Assembly: GCF_002192415.1 (NCBI RefSeq)
Contig: NZ_CP021780.1
Span: 3,596,001-3,660,000 of the forward strand
Source of the DNA: Paenibacillus donghaensis
GTDB taxonomy: Bacteria > Bacillota > Bacilli > Paenibacillales > Paenibacillaceae
DNA: 64,000 bases
Direction of reading: 5' to 3'
The first letter of the stretch is position 1, and every line of letters starts with the position of its first letter. Shown one piece after another: positions 43,469-52,034 of the stretch. The notes below the pieces were generated by a model that worked only from the letters and a program-made list of their open reading frames with translations, ran no database searches and was not told where the DNA came from. Position numbers and translations under genes: made by a program.

Positions 43469-45151
43469 TCAGACTTCCATAATAATTGGCAGGATCATCG
43501 GTCTGCGGCGGGTCTGTTCATATAGGAACCGGCCGAGCGAATCCTTCACGCTGGTCTTCAGTGATGCCCATTCGTTGACTTTCTCGCTCATCAGGCGCTG
43601 CAGAGTGCTGGATACAATCCGGTTCGCCTCGTCGAGCAGTCCTTCGGATTCACGAACATAGACAAATCCGCGGGAGATGATGTCCGGTCCGGAGACAATC
43701 GCACCATTCTGCTTGCTCAGTGTAACAACCACGACCAGAATTCCGTCCTGGGAGAGCAGCTTACGGTCACGCAACACAATATTGCCGACATCGCCTACAC
43801 CCAGTCCATCGATCAAGACGTTGCCTGCCGTTACCTTACCGGCTCTGCGGGCGGCTCCGCCTGAAATTTCGATAACCTCACCGATTTCAGTGATGAAGAT
43901 GTTGCCTGGTTCTACGCCGACAGATTCTGCGAGGATGGCGTGTCTGCGCTGCATACGGTATTCACCGTGAATCGGCAGGAAGAACTTCGGTTTCATCAGG
44001 TTGAGCATCAGCTTGAGCTCTTCCTGGCTGCCGTGTCCAGATACGTGAACCCCGGAGTTGGAGCCGCTGTAAATTACATTGGCGCCAAGACGGAACAGCT
44101 CATCAATGGTACGGCCGACATATTTCTCGTTGCCTGGTACCGGCGTTGCCGCAATAATAACGGTATCGCCCGGCAGAATATCCACCTTGCGGTGACTGGA
44201 GCGTGCCATACGTGTCAGAGCGGACATTGGCTCGCCCTGGCTGCCTGTGCACAGAACCACTACACGGTTGCCCGCCATCCGGTTCATTTCTTCAGTTTCA
44301 ATAAGCATACCATCCGGCACATTCAGATATCCTAGCTCGGAAGCGATCGATACCACGTTGACCATACTGCGGCCAATAACGGTAATCTTGCGGCCGGTTG
44401 ATTCGGCAGCATTGACGACCTGCTGGATACGGTGCACGTTGGAAGCAAAGGTAGCTACAACCACACGCTGCTCCGCCTTGCGGAAAATGTCTTCAAGCAC
44501 AATGCCGACATTCTTCTCGGATGGAGTGAAGCCCGGTTTCTCGGCGTTGGTACTGTCTGACAGCAGGGCAAGTACACCTTTTTGGCCGATTTCAGCCATG
44601 CGGTGCAGGTTCGCAAATTGACCGTTGACTGGGGTGTGGTCGAATTTGAAGTCACCTGTGTGCACTACATTGCCTTCTGGTGTCTCAATGCACACGCCGA
44701 CAGAATCGGGAATGCTGTGATTAGTTCTAAAGAAGGTGGCTGTCAGGTTGCCAAGCTCAATTTCGGAATCTTCATGAATCAGAATCCGCGTGGTATCGCC
44801 CAGCAGGTTGGCTTCCTTCAATTTATTCTCTACAAGGCCTAAAGTCAGTCTGGTTCCGTATATGGGAACGTTCAGATTCTTCAGCACATAAGGGAGTCCC
44901 CCGATGTGATCCTCGTGCCCGTGGGTAAGCACAATTCCTCTTACCTTGTCACGGTTCTCCGTCAAATAAGAAATATCAGGAATAACAATATCAATACCGA
45001 GCATATCCTCTTCTGGGAACTTCAGTCCCGAGTCTACGACTACAATGTCAGCTCCATATTGAATGACATACATGTTTTTCCCGATTTCCCCGACCCCGCC
45101 CAATGCGAAAATCGTCAGTTTATCGTTGTTGTTATTATTTTTTTTGGACAA
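43469..45151 (-). CDS. rnj: Ribonuclease J
   Basis: A 560-residue metallo-beta-lactamase/beta-CASP nuclease. The metal motif THGHEDHIGG is intact near residue 75, and TGDFKFD, the ALLSDSTNAE region and the VSGHGSQEE beta-CASP motif follow. The C-terminus ends PIIMEV. The place between dapA and tepA is that of B. subtilis rnjB, whose motif is degenerate (HGHDEN). This one should be an active 5'-exo/endonuclease and may be the main RNase J. The N-terminal SKKNNNNNDK is Asn-rich. The start is TTG, ten bases after AGGAGGG. Confidence 0.94.
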   Translation of the reverse strand: MSKKNNNNNDKLTIFALGGVGEIGKNMYVIQYGADIVVVDSGLKFPEEDMLGIDIVIPDISYLTENRDKVRGIVLTHGHEDHIGGLPYVLKNLNVPIYGTRLTLGLVENKLKEANLLGDTTRILIHEDSEIELGNLTATFFRTNHSIPDSVGVCIETPEGNVVHTGDFKFDHTPVNGQFANLHRMAEIGQKGVLALLSDSTNAEKPGFTPSEKNVGIVLEDIFRKAEQRVVVATFASNVHRIQQVVNAAESTGRKITVIGRSMVNVVSIASELGYLNVPDGMLIETEEMNRMAGNRVVVLCTGSQGEPMSALTRMARSSHRKVDILPGDTVIIAATPVPGNEKYVGRTIDELFRLGANVIYSGSNSGVHVSGHGSQEELKLMLNLMKPKFFLPIHGEYRMQRRHAILAESVGVEPGNIFITEIGEVIEISGGAARRAGKVTAGNVLIDGLGVGDVGNIVLRDRKLLSQDGILVVVVTLSKQNGAIVSGPDIISRGFVYVRESEGLLDEANRIVSSTLQRLMSEKVNEWASLKTSVKDSLGRFLYEQTRRRPMILPIIMEV

Positions 45152-45436
45152 ATGAATCTAACCCTCCTATGATGTTGGATGTCATACTTTTATTGGTAAA
45201 CATTGAACTTCGATAATTTCAGCGGCGCTGAACACATTCTTCAAACAGCTGTTATCTTCCACTAATCAACTAGGAAATTCCGAAAGTCTGTAAAATATTC
45301 AATGACAAATCTCCCGATTCCGGGCAGTAATATTGTTATTGAAGCGGATAAACACCCGTCAAAATTCACCGCCGCGCCCCGCGCGCGAAGAGAATCAACA
45401 ATTCCACAGACTCATCCAGGGACCTATCCTGTCTCA

Positions 45437-45452
45437 CAATGTAAATACATTG
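45437..45452. repeat. Short perfect inverted repeat
   Basis: CAATGTA-AA-TACATTG, a 7-bp dyad in the promoter-distal gap upstream of RNase J. It could bind a regulator; nothing else supports a function. Confidence 0.35.
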
Positions 45453-45590
45453 ACGGAAGATTACCGCATATTTAATTTTAACCGCACCCAGTCACTTAAG
45501 GACATTATACATGATTTTTTTGGCAAAAGACAAGTCACTCTGCCTGATAACGATATTCTTTCCGTAAAACGTGGATCGATCCCTCCCAAA

Positions 45591-45610
45591 CCCTCCCTTC
45601 CAAGGGAGGG
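45591..45610. repeat. GC-rich hairpin in the 45.2-46.3 kb gap
   Basis: CCCTCCCTTCCAAGGGAGGG is a near-perfect 10-bp dyad, followed by CCCCAAAGGG and further G/C-rich dyads. The whole gene-free stretch 45152-46308 holds this hairpin, the dyad at 45437, a direct repeat at 45775-45848, a terminator and the four-palindrome element C. Reading frames such as 45333-45656 look like noise. Confidence 0.5.
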
Positions 45611-45774
45611 CCCCAAAGGGTTGCACCCTCTGGACTCCTGCAAGTTTGGCGAATGAGTCTGGCGGTACTGTGATTAGGTAGGTGGGAGCGAGGAGCGCTT
45701 ATCCCTGGGGGACCGCTTGAACGTCGCTGGGCTGGCCTGCGATCCCTGACGGGATGCACGGCCGGGAGTTAAGA

Positions 45775-45848
45775 TCAAAAGCGGGCTGTTCCTGCGGAAT
45801 GCGCAAAGACCCTAAGGTCAAAAGCGGGCTGTTCCTGCGGAATGCGCA
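45775..45848. repeat. 31-bp direct repeat, two copies
   Basis: TCAAAAGCGGGCTGTTCCTG followed by CGGAATGCGCA occurs at 45775-45805 and again, without change, at 45818-45848, a 43-base step. The 12-base spacer is AAGACCCTAAGG. Confidence 0.85.
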
Positions 45849-45886
45849 CAAAAAAACCGGTGATCACGAAGATCATCCGGTTGTGC
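45846..45886 (-). terminator. Probable terminator of the dapG-dapA transcript
   Basis: GCACAACCGGATGATC-TTCG-TGATCACCGGTT on the minus strand, followed by TTTTTTGTGC. It is the first strong terminator after dapA. Confidence 0.8.
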
Positions 45887-46015
45887 CATTCTTTTACTTA
45901 GAGACCCTTGCCTGCTCCCAACGCAGTTTGCGCCATTGAAGGAAATAAAGGAAATAATAGTGGTGGAAACTCCCTATAGAACCTCTGAAATGTTGCACTA
46001 GAGCTTCCAAAGAAA

Positions 46016-46199
46016 TTAGATGCAAAAATGCATTTAATTTCAGCTGTAATGGGTGTTATTGGGCAAATAAGTGCGAATCTGCAACTATTTTCGAAAAAAT
46101 TGCTTGTTGAACGCTCCAAATCGGAAATTAGATGCGTATTTGCACTTATTTGCTCCGAAATGGGAAAAATCGCTGAATTAGATGCGTATTCGCACTTAA
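46016..46199 (+). repeat. Four-palindrome intergenic element, copy C
   Basis: Palindromes begin at 46016, 46067, 46128 and 46178 (steps 51, 61, 50), identical to copy A. Units read TTAGATGC-N6-GCACTTAA and close variants. The middle spacer starts TTTCGAA as in copy A and contains AACGCTCC as in copy B. Confidence 0.87.
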
Positions 46200-46308
46200 A
46201 TTGGCGGCGGCTGGACTATGGTGGTGATCAAACAACCAAACCTTGGCCGCTCCTATCTTATGAAGTCCGCTCCTAACTTGTAACTCAAACTGTGCTGAGC
46301 AATCCAGG

Positions 46309-47184
46309 TTACTTGAAAAGTGCGGCAATAAAAGCCGCCTCTTCCTCCGTAGGCGAGACGAGCGGCAGTCTGACCGAGCCGACATTCAGCCCGCGCAGGT
46401 TCAGCGCATATTTGACAGCCGAGGGGTTAGGCAGTGGCTGGGGACATTCAAACAGTCCCTTGAACACAGGGAACAGCTGCCGATGCAAGGCTCCGGCACG
46501 CTTGATGTCTCCTGCGGTAAAGCTTGCGATCATCTCCGACATTTGCGCGCCTACCACATGGCTGGCCACGCTGATAATCCCGTGTCCTCCCACCGCCAGT
46601 GCGGCAAGCCCAGCCGAGTCATCCCCGGTGTATACACGGAAATCCTGCGGACACGCCGCACAGATCAGTGTGATCTGGTCAACAGAAGCACACTCCTTGG
46701 TAGCCACAATGTTAGGGATTTCAGCGAGACGCAGTGTAGTTGTCACGCTCATGCTTACACTGGTGCGGCCGGGAACATTATAGAGAATAACCGGAAGCTT
46801 CGTTGCGGCGGCAATGGCTGCGAAATGCTGGAACAGTCCCTCCTGGTTCGGTTTGTTGTAGTAAGGAACGACCAGCAGCACACCGTCCACGCCGATCCTC
46901 TCCGCTTCCTGTGTGAGGTGAATCGAATGGCGCGTATTGTTGCTGCCGGTGCCTGCTATGACCTTACAGCGTCCGGCCGCCTGCTTCCGCACGAACGCAA
47001 ACAGCTGCAGCTTCTCCTCATCGCTTAACGTTGGTGATTCTCCGGTAGTACCGCAGACGACCAGCGCCTCGGACTTCTGCTCTTCAATTAAATAATCCAC
47101 AAGCTGTGCTGCAGCGTTCCAGTTGATCTCTCCCTCGCCGTCAAACGGGGTAACCATGGCTGTTATTAATCTTCCGAAATCCAT
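46309..47184 (-). CDS. dapA: 4-hydroxy-tetrahydrodipicolinate synthase
   Basis: A 291-residue DapA that condenses aspartate semialdehyde with pyruvate, the branch step to lysine, diaminopimelate and dipicolinate. Motifs: CGTTGESPT (44-52), the catalytic Tyr in ILYNVPGRTSV, and the Schiff-base Lys in IVATKECASVD. GGAGG precedes ATG. It follows dapG and the dipicolinate synthase genes, the canonical sporulation-linked position, so this is the true dapA of the window. Confidence 0.95.
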   Translation of the reverse strand: MDFGRLITAMVTPFDGEGEINWNAAAQLVDYLIEEQKSEALVVCGTTGESPTLSDEEKLQLFAFVRKQAAGRCKVIAGTGSNNTRHSIHLTQEAERIGVDGVLLVVPYYNKPNQEGLFQHFAAIAAATKLPVILYNVPGRTSVSMSVTTTLRLAEIPNIVATKECASVDQITLICAACPQDFRVYTGDDSAGLAALAVGGHGIISVASHVVGAQMSEMIASFTAGDIKRAGALHRQLFPVFKGLFECPQPLPNPSAVKYALNLRGLNVGSVRLPLVSPTEEEAAFIAALFK

Positions 47185-47200
47185 TTTGAATTCCTCCTAG

Positions 47201-48421
47201 TTAGCGGTGTAATTCAAATTTGGCATGCAGGGAGCGCAGCGACTGCACCATATCTTCTTTCTTGACCAGAACCCAGATCGTTGTGTTGGAGTCGGCAGAC
47301 TGCAGAATCTGGATATTCTGCGAGCTGAGCGCCTCTACAATCCGGGCCATAATGCCGGGAACTCCATTGATACCACCGCCAATAACGGAAACCTTGGCAC
47401 AGCCGGACAAGCTCCGGGGACGCAGACCCAGCTCCTGGAGTGCGGCAATGGCCTTCTCCGACCGGTCGTCAAACACGGTATAGATCGCTTCCGTAGGCGT
47501 CACATTGATGAAATCAACGCTGATGCCGTTGTCGGCCATCGTTTTGAAGATCTGCAGCTGCACACCGGTTCCGTTGCCGTCCGGGCACTCCACAGAGATT
47601 TGCGTAATATTGCTCACATAAGCAATCCCGGTGACGAAACGATCGATGATGCCTGCCTGCACATCGCTGAAGCCTTCCGGATTGGTAACAAGGGTCCCTT
47701 CGCTCTCGGAAAAGGTTGAACGTACACGCACAGGAATCTGTGCCTGCATCGCAATCTCCACTGCGCGCGGGTGGATAACCTTGGCCCCCTGATAGGCCAT
47801 ATTGCAGATTTCGGTATAGCTGACATAAGTCAGCGGCTTCGCATCTTCAACTATGCGCGGGTCTGCCGTAAGGATACCGTTAACATCGGTATAGATGTCA
47901 ACCATATCCGCGCGCAGAGCGGCCCCAAGCGCCGTAGCGGAGGTGTCGCTGCCCCCTCTGCCCAGGGTCGTCAAATCACCGGCTTCGGTCTGTCCCTGGA
48001 AGCCAGTGACGATAACAACCTTGCCCTCGCGCAGCTCGCGGTGAACCCGCTCAGGACGCACATCGAGAATTCTGGCATTGCCATAGTTGCTGTCTGTCAG
48101 AAATCCAGCCTGTGCGCCTGTCAGCACGGTAGAGGAAATGCCTTCACTCTCCAGCAGTCCGCATAAGGTCGTAGCGGAAATAATCTCTCCGCAGCACATC
48201 AATAGATCCTTCTCCCGGTCAGGCAGCGCGTTGCCGTTCTGCACTGCCCAATCCAGCAGTGTATCGGTAGCATAGGCTTCACCCCGGCGGCCCATGGCCG
48301 AAACTACAATGACCAGGCTGAACCCGCTGGCAAGCTCGCGTTTGACGTGGCGGATCACATGTTCTCTAGACCCCGGTGTGGACAGTGAGGTTCCGCCGAA
48401 TTTTTGCACCAAAATACCCAT
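47201..48421 (-). CDS. dapG: Aspartate kinase I
   Basis: A 406-residue aspartokinase. The N-terminal kinase domain starts MGILVQKFGGTSLS and contains GRGGSDTSATALGAAL. Two ACT domains follow from about residue 265 (ISVECPDGNGTGVQLQIF; VSVIGGGINGVPGIMARI) and give diaminopimelate-type feedback control. ATG at 48421 is chosen because GGAGG lies seven bases upstream and it begins the conserved kinase start. It is followed by dapA at a 16-base gap. The asd gene that lies before dapG in B. subtilis is absent here. Confidence 0.95.
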   Translation of the reverse strand: MGILVQKFGGTSLSTPGSREHVIRHVKRELASGFSLVIVVSAMGRRGEAYATDTLLDWAVQNGNALPDREKDLLMCCGEIISATTLCGLLESEGISSTVLTGAQAGFLTDSNYGNARILDVRPERVHRELREGKVVIVTGFQGQTEAGDLTTLGRGGSDTSATALGAALRADMVDIYTDVNGILTADPRIVEDAKPLTYVSYTEICNMAYQGAKVIHPRAVEIAMQAQIPVRVRSTFSESEGTLVTNPEGFSDVQAGIIDRFVTGIAYVSNITQISVECPDGNGTGVQLQIFKTMADNGISVDFINVTPTEAIYTVFDDRSEKAIAALQELGLRPRSLSGCAKVSVIGGGINGVPGIMARIVEALSSQNIQILQSADSNTTIWVLVKKEDMVQSLRSLHAKFELHR

Positions 48422-48503
48422 TATAATTCCTCCAATATTCTCAAAGCAGACATAAAAACAAGTGCAGACATCCCACTCTGCACAGCCCGGAATCACCAAG
48501 CAA

Positions 48504-48547
48504 GCAGAAACGGCTGCCAGGCCCCTTGAGGCGGCATCCGTTTCTGC
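48504..48547. repeat. AGAAACGG-family hairpin, diverged copy 4
   Basis: GCAGAAACGG ... CCGTTTCTGC, a perfect 10-bp stem with an inner GCC/GGC stem, lies between spoVFB and dapG. The conserved tail of copies 1-3 is lost, leaving GGAAATTCAATAAATC. It may act as a terminator or processing site inside the operon. Confidence 0.65.
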
Positions 48548-48577
48548 CGGAAATTCAATAAATCTATAAAGGATGCC

Positions 48578-49174
48578 CTAAGCGGAATGAAACCGCTCCA
48601 CAATCATCGGCTGCAGCTGGTTGCCCTGAAGCGCAGCGTAGCAGGCTTCGGGAATCAGATCCATCCGCGCGACCAGTGAATTGGGTTTGCCCTGCGGGTT
48701 GTCTTGGCCAAACGGCACAAAATAAATATGTTTGGCTACCAGAAGCTTCGCAATGTTGGCGGCGTTAAGCCCGAGGCCGTCATTCGTGGAAATGGCCAGC
48801 ACCAGCGGGCGTCCGTTGCGCATCTGGGATTTGGCTGCCATCAGCACCGGACTGTCGGTCATGGCGTTGGCCAATTTGCTGGTGGTATTGCCCGTGCACG
48901 GCGCAATCGTCAGTACGTCCAGCAGCTTGGATGGACCAAGCGGCTCTGCGTCAACAATTGTAGAAATGATATCATTACCTGTTATATCTTTCAACTGTTT
49001 TAGCCAATTTTCCGAGGTACCAAAGCGGGTGTCCGTTCCCATCACCGAGGCGGAAACGATCGGCACCACGTTCGCACCGCCATCCATGAAGCGCTGAATC
49101 TGCGGCATCACTTCGGCCAAGGTGCAATGCGAGCCGGTTATTGCATAACCTACTGTTTTTCCATGCCAATCCAT
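48578..49174 (-). CDS. spoVFB: Dipicolinate synthase subunit B
   Basis: A 198-residue flavoprotein-like subunit (DpaB) that with SpoVFA makes dipicolinic acid in the mother cell. Signatures: KTVGYAITGSHCTLAEVMPQ, IAPCTGNTTSKLANAMTDSPV and VLAISTNDGLG. It starts two bases after spoVFA ends. The pathway draws on the DapA product, and dapG/dapA lie just downstream. Confidence 0.96.
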   Translation of the reverse strand: MDWHGKTVGYAITGSHCTLAEVMPQIQRFMDGGANVVPIVSASVMGTDTRFGTSENWLKQLKDITGNDIISTIVDAEPLGPSKLLDVLTIAPCTGNTTSKLANAMTDSPVLMAAKSQMRNGRPLVLAISTNDGLGLNAANIAKLLVAKHIYFVPFGQDNPQGKPNSLVARMDLIPEACYAALQGNQLQPMIVERFHSA

Positions 49175-49176
49175 AT

Positions 49177-50073
49177 TTATTCATCCCCCTTGATTATAGC
49201 CTCGTCTGCGATCGACTGCACCAGCGCATTTGCCATAATAATTCCGGCACTCTTAGGGGCAACAATTCCGGGCAGGCCCGGAGCAAGCATCGCCTTGATC
49301 CCGCGTTTCTCTGCATAACGGAAATCGCAACCGCCCGGTGCGGAGGCCAGATCGATAATTACACAGTGCGGGTCGATCCGGGAGAGCACCTGTGCAGTGA
49401 TAATCATATTAGGTATGGTATTGAAGATCAGGTCGGTCTGCGGCACCTGCAACAGCAGTTCCGACGTCATGAACGGCTCCCAGCCCATCTCCTTGGCACG
49501 GGCATAATGCTCCTGTCTTCTCACGCCCACCTTCACCCGCGCTCCCAATCCCTGAAGGCTTCTGGCCATTGTGAATCCGGTACGTCCCAGGCCGAGCACC
49601 ATGGAAGTGGAGCCGTGAATGGTAAAGTCTGTGTTCTGAATCGCCATCACCAGCGCCCCTTCCGCCGTCGGAATGGAATTATAGATAGCTACATCATCAC
49701 GGTTCAGCAGCTCTATAAGCTGCAAGGAATGTTTGGCGCACTGCTGGCGCAAATAGCTTTTGGCCATGCCTGTATACACCTTGCAGGATGGCGGCAATGC
49801 GGCGAAATGCTCCTCCTTCATTTCAAGACGGTCCGTAGACAATAGCGCGTTGATGTTCCCGCTGTCGTCGCAGCCTACCGTAGGCAATACCAGAATATCT
49901 GCATGGCCGAGCAGTCCCACCGTTAAAGGTTCCAGGATCACCCCTGGGCTGGGGGCCTCCCACTTGTCGAACCCGGCAGCGCTTACCGCAGCATCCAGTT
50001 CCACACATTTTCGAATCACTTCAAGCTGTCTCGCGTCCCCGCCCAGGAACACGATCCTGATGCCAGTAAGCAT
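49177..50073 (-). CDS. spoVFA: Dipicolinate synthase subunit A
   Basis: A 298-residue DpaA with an NAD(P)-binding second half (MVLGLGRTGFTMARSL near 155) and the family start IRIVFLGGDARQLEVI. ATG at 50073 is preferred because AAAGGAG lies ten bases upstream. A tentative sigma-K promoter lies at 50115-50143, as expected for a mother-cell gene. Confidence 0.95.
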   Translation of the reverse strand: MLTGIRIVFLGGDARQLEVIRKCVELDAAVSAAGFDKWEAPSPGVILEPLTVGLLGHADILVLPTVGCDDSGNINALLSTDRLEMKEEHFAALPPSCKVYTGMAKSYLRQQCAKHSLQLIELLNRDDVAIYNSIPTAEGALVMAIQNTDFTIHGSTSMVLGLGRTGFTMARSLQGLGARVKVGVRRQEHYARAKEMGWEPFMTSELLLQVPQTDLIFNTIPNMIITAQVLSRIDPHCVIIDLASAPGGCDFRYAEKRGIKAMLAPGLPGIVAPKSAGIIMANALVQSIADEAIIKGDE

Positions 50074-50114
50074 AGGGTTGACGCTCCTTTCAACATACAC
50101 TCTCGACTATAGAG

Positions 50115-50143
50115 CATCTTATGCGGGCGGTTCGGAATGGGTG
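50115..50143 (-). promoter_or_regulatory. Possible sigma-K promoter of spoVFA
   Basis: On the minus strand CACC and CATAAGATG are 17 bases apart; sigma-K consensus is AC and CATA-N3-TA. One mismatch in the -10. Dipicolinate synthase genes are sigma-K-dependent in B. subtilis. Confidence 0.4.
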
Positions 50144-50210
50144 AACTAAAGCGGCAAGAAGAATGGGCTTCTCCGTCGATCAGGTGAGGCCAGTCCTATC
50201 TTCTATTTCA

Positions 50211-50253
50211 AGCAAAAAACCGCTTGGCCCTTATAGGGCCAAGCGGTTTTTTG
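50211..50253. terminator. Bidirectional terminator after dut
   Basis: AAAAAACCGCTTGGCCC-TTATA-GGGCCAAGCGGTTTTTT, a perfect 12-bp stem with A and T runs. Confidence 0.95.
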
Positions 50254-50265
50254 TGGTTAAGCCTT

Positions 50266-50712
50266 TTATTTGCCGGTATGTCCAAAACCTCCGGCACCGC
50301 GCTCGGTGTCGGACAGCTGCTCCACCTCAACCAGCGTGACGGCAGGCACGGCCTGGAAGACCATCTGCGCAATCCGCTCATTACGGGCAATCGCAAACGG
50401 CTCCTCCCCCAGATTGATCAGCAGCACCTTGATCTCTCCACGGTAATCCGCATCAATCGTTCCGGGTGTGTTGAGGCAGGTAATGCCATGCTTCAACGCC
50501 AGCCCGCTGCGCGGACGGATCTGCGCCTCCAGCCCATCCGGCATCGCCAGCGAGATTCCGGTAGGAATCAGCGCCCGCGCTCCCGGAGACAGCACAACGT
50601 CGCTCTCCACGGCGGCATAGAGATCATACCCGGAGGCCTGCTCTGACATTTTGCGGGGCAGCTGCACATCTTCTGTTCCGGCAAGTTTGTTAATTTGAAC
50701 GTAATAAGACAA
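50266..50712 (-). CDS. dut: dUTP diphosphatase
   Basis: A 148-residue trimeric dUTPase. All five family motifs are present: [31 protein letters not shown] with the catalytic Asp, NERIAQMVF, and the C-terminal GAGGFGHTG arm. TTG at 50712 is chosen because AGGAG lies eight bases upstream; ATG at 50718 is too close to it. The start overlaps the mlpA end by 23 bases. In B. subtilis this position holds ymxH instead. Confidence 0.93.
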   Translation of the reverse strand: MSYYVQINKLAGTEDVQLPRKMSEQASGYDLYAAVESDVVLSPGARALIPTGISLAMPDGLEAQIRPRSGLALKHGITCLNTPGTIDADYRGEIKVLLINLGEEPFAIARNERIAQMVFQAVPAVTLVEVEQLSDTERGAGGFGHTGK

Positions 50713-51955
50713 GATCATCTCTCCTGACATTGGCAATCGCTTTATCGTTTGAGCCTACCATCGCAACGGACAGCGGCTCGGCAAACATGATATCAAGCAC
50801 CTGATTCAGATCATCCATGGTGACCTGCTGAATCCGGGAAATCATCTCGCCTTGCGAGCTGTGACGGCCAAGCATCAGCTCATTCTTGCCGATCCGGTTC
50901 ATCCGGCTGCTGGTGCTCTCCAGACTGAGGATCAGACTTCCCTTAAGCTGCTCCTTGCCCTTGCGAAGCTCATCTTCGCTGAGTCCCTTCGCGACCAGAT
51001 CATGCAGCATCTCCTTGGTCAGCTCCATGACCTCTTTGGTCTGCTTGGGAGCCGTTCCGGCGTAGACCGTGAACAGGCCGCTGTCGGCCTGCGAGCTGTG
51101 GTAGGAGAAGACGGAATACGCCAGACCCCGCTTCTCGCGGATCTCTTGGAACATCCGCGAGCTCATGCCTCCGCCAACGGCATTGTTCAGCAGCACCATT
51201 GCATATTGCAGCGGGTCGCCGGTACGAATGCCGGGCAGGGACAGGCAGATATGGTTCTGCTCGGTTTTTTTGCGATGAAACAGTAATTCTCCATGATATT
51301 CCGGCGCTGTAAGCGCAGCGGATGTGCCATGGTTGGCGAACGATCCAAAATGCTTCTCCAGCAGCTCGACCAGACCTTCACTAATATTGCCGGCCACACT
51401 GATGACCGTATTCTCAATCGTATATTGAGCTTTCATATAATTGCGCAGATCATCTGGGGTCATCTCATGCAGGCGTTCCTTGAGGCCAAGGATCGTATAA
51501 GCCAACGGGTGATCGCCGTAAGCTGCAGCGCACATCAGATCATGCACCAGATCATCCGGCGTATCCTCGCACATTGAGATTTCTTCCAGAATCACATTTT
51601 TCTCTTTCTCCAGCTCTGCAGCTTCCATCCGCGAACGGAAGAACATATCTGCCAGCACATCGACGGCAATCGGAAGATGCTCATCCAGCACTTTGGCATA
51701 ATAACACGTATATTCCTTGGAGGTGAACGCATTGACGTTCCCGCCTATGGCATCAAACTGCTCAGCAATATCCTTGGCACTGAAGCGGTCCGTTCCTTTG
51801 AATAGCATATGTTCCACAAAATGGGAAATTCCGTTGTTCTCCGGCCGTTCATTGCGGGAGCCTGTTTTCACCCAAATGCCGAAGGATACGGATCTTCCCG
51901 TTGGAATCTCCTCCATGACGACACGCAAGCCGTTCGATAATTCTATTTTTCTCAA
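50690..51955 (-). CDS. mlpA: M16 zinc peptidase MlpA/YmxG
   Basis: A 421-residue M16B peptidase. The zinc motif HFVEH occurs in [15 protein letters not shown] (near 48), and the third ligand Glu in [12 protein letters not shown]. An R/Y-pair region ([12 protein letters not shown]) is present in the C-terminal half. Single-chain mitochondrial-processing-peptidase type. It starts at TTG after AGGGGG. It sits between ylxY and dut as in other bacilli. Confidence 0.93.
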   Translation of the reverse strand: MRKIELSNGLRVVMEEIPTGRSVSFGIWVKTGSRNERPENNGISHFVEHMLFKGTDRFSAKDIAEQFDAIGGNVNAFTSKEYTCYYAKVLDEHLPIAVDVLADMFFRSRMEAAELEKEKNVILEEISMCEDTPDDLVHDLMCAAAYGDHPLAYTILGLKERLHEMTPDDLRNYMKAQYTIENTVISVAGNISEGLVELLEKHFGSFANHGTSAALTAPEYHGELLFHRKKTEQNHICLSLPGIRTGDPLQYAMVLLNNAVGGGMSSRMFQEIREKRGLAYSVFSYHSSQADSGLFTVYAGTAPKQTKEVMELTKEMLHDLVAKGLSEDELRKGKEQLKGSLILSLESTSSRMNRIGKNELMLGRHSSQGEMISRIQQVTMDDLNQVLDIMFAEPLSVAMVGSNDKAIANVRRDDLVLLRSN

Positions 51956-52034
51956 GTTTCAAGTCCCCCTAGCATAGCCGTATCAATTCAAAAATGTAAC
52001 ACGCATGAGTTTTATACTAACAGAAAGCGCCAGC

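Noticed and set aside
45333..45656. 107-codon plus-strand frame in the gap upstream of RNase J
   Set aside because: No ribosome-binding site, low-complexity composition, and it crosses GC hairpins.
45898..46119. 73-codon minus-strand frame
   Set aside because: Overlaps repeat copy C and has no domain or start signal.
45152..46308. Lysine riboswitch (L box) or other riboswitch in the dap region
   Set aside because: The gap is downstream of dapA, and I could not find the conserved L-box core; the leader of dapG is too short.
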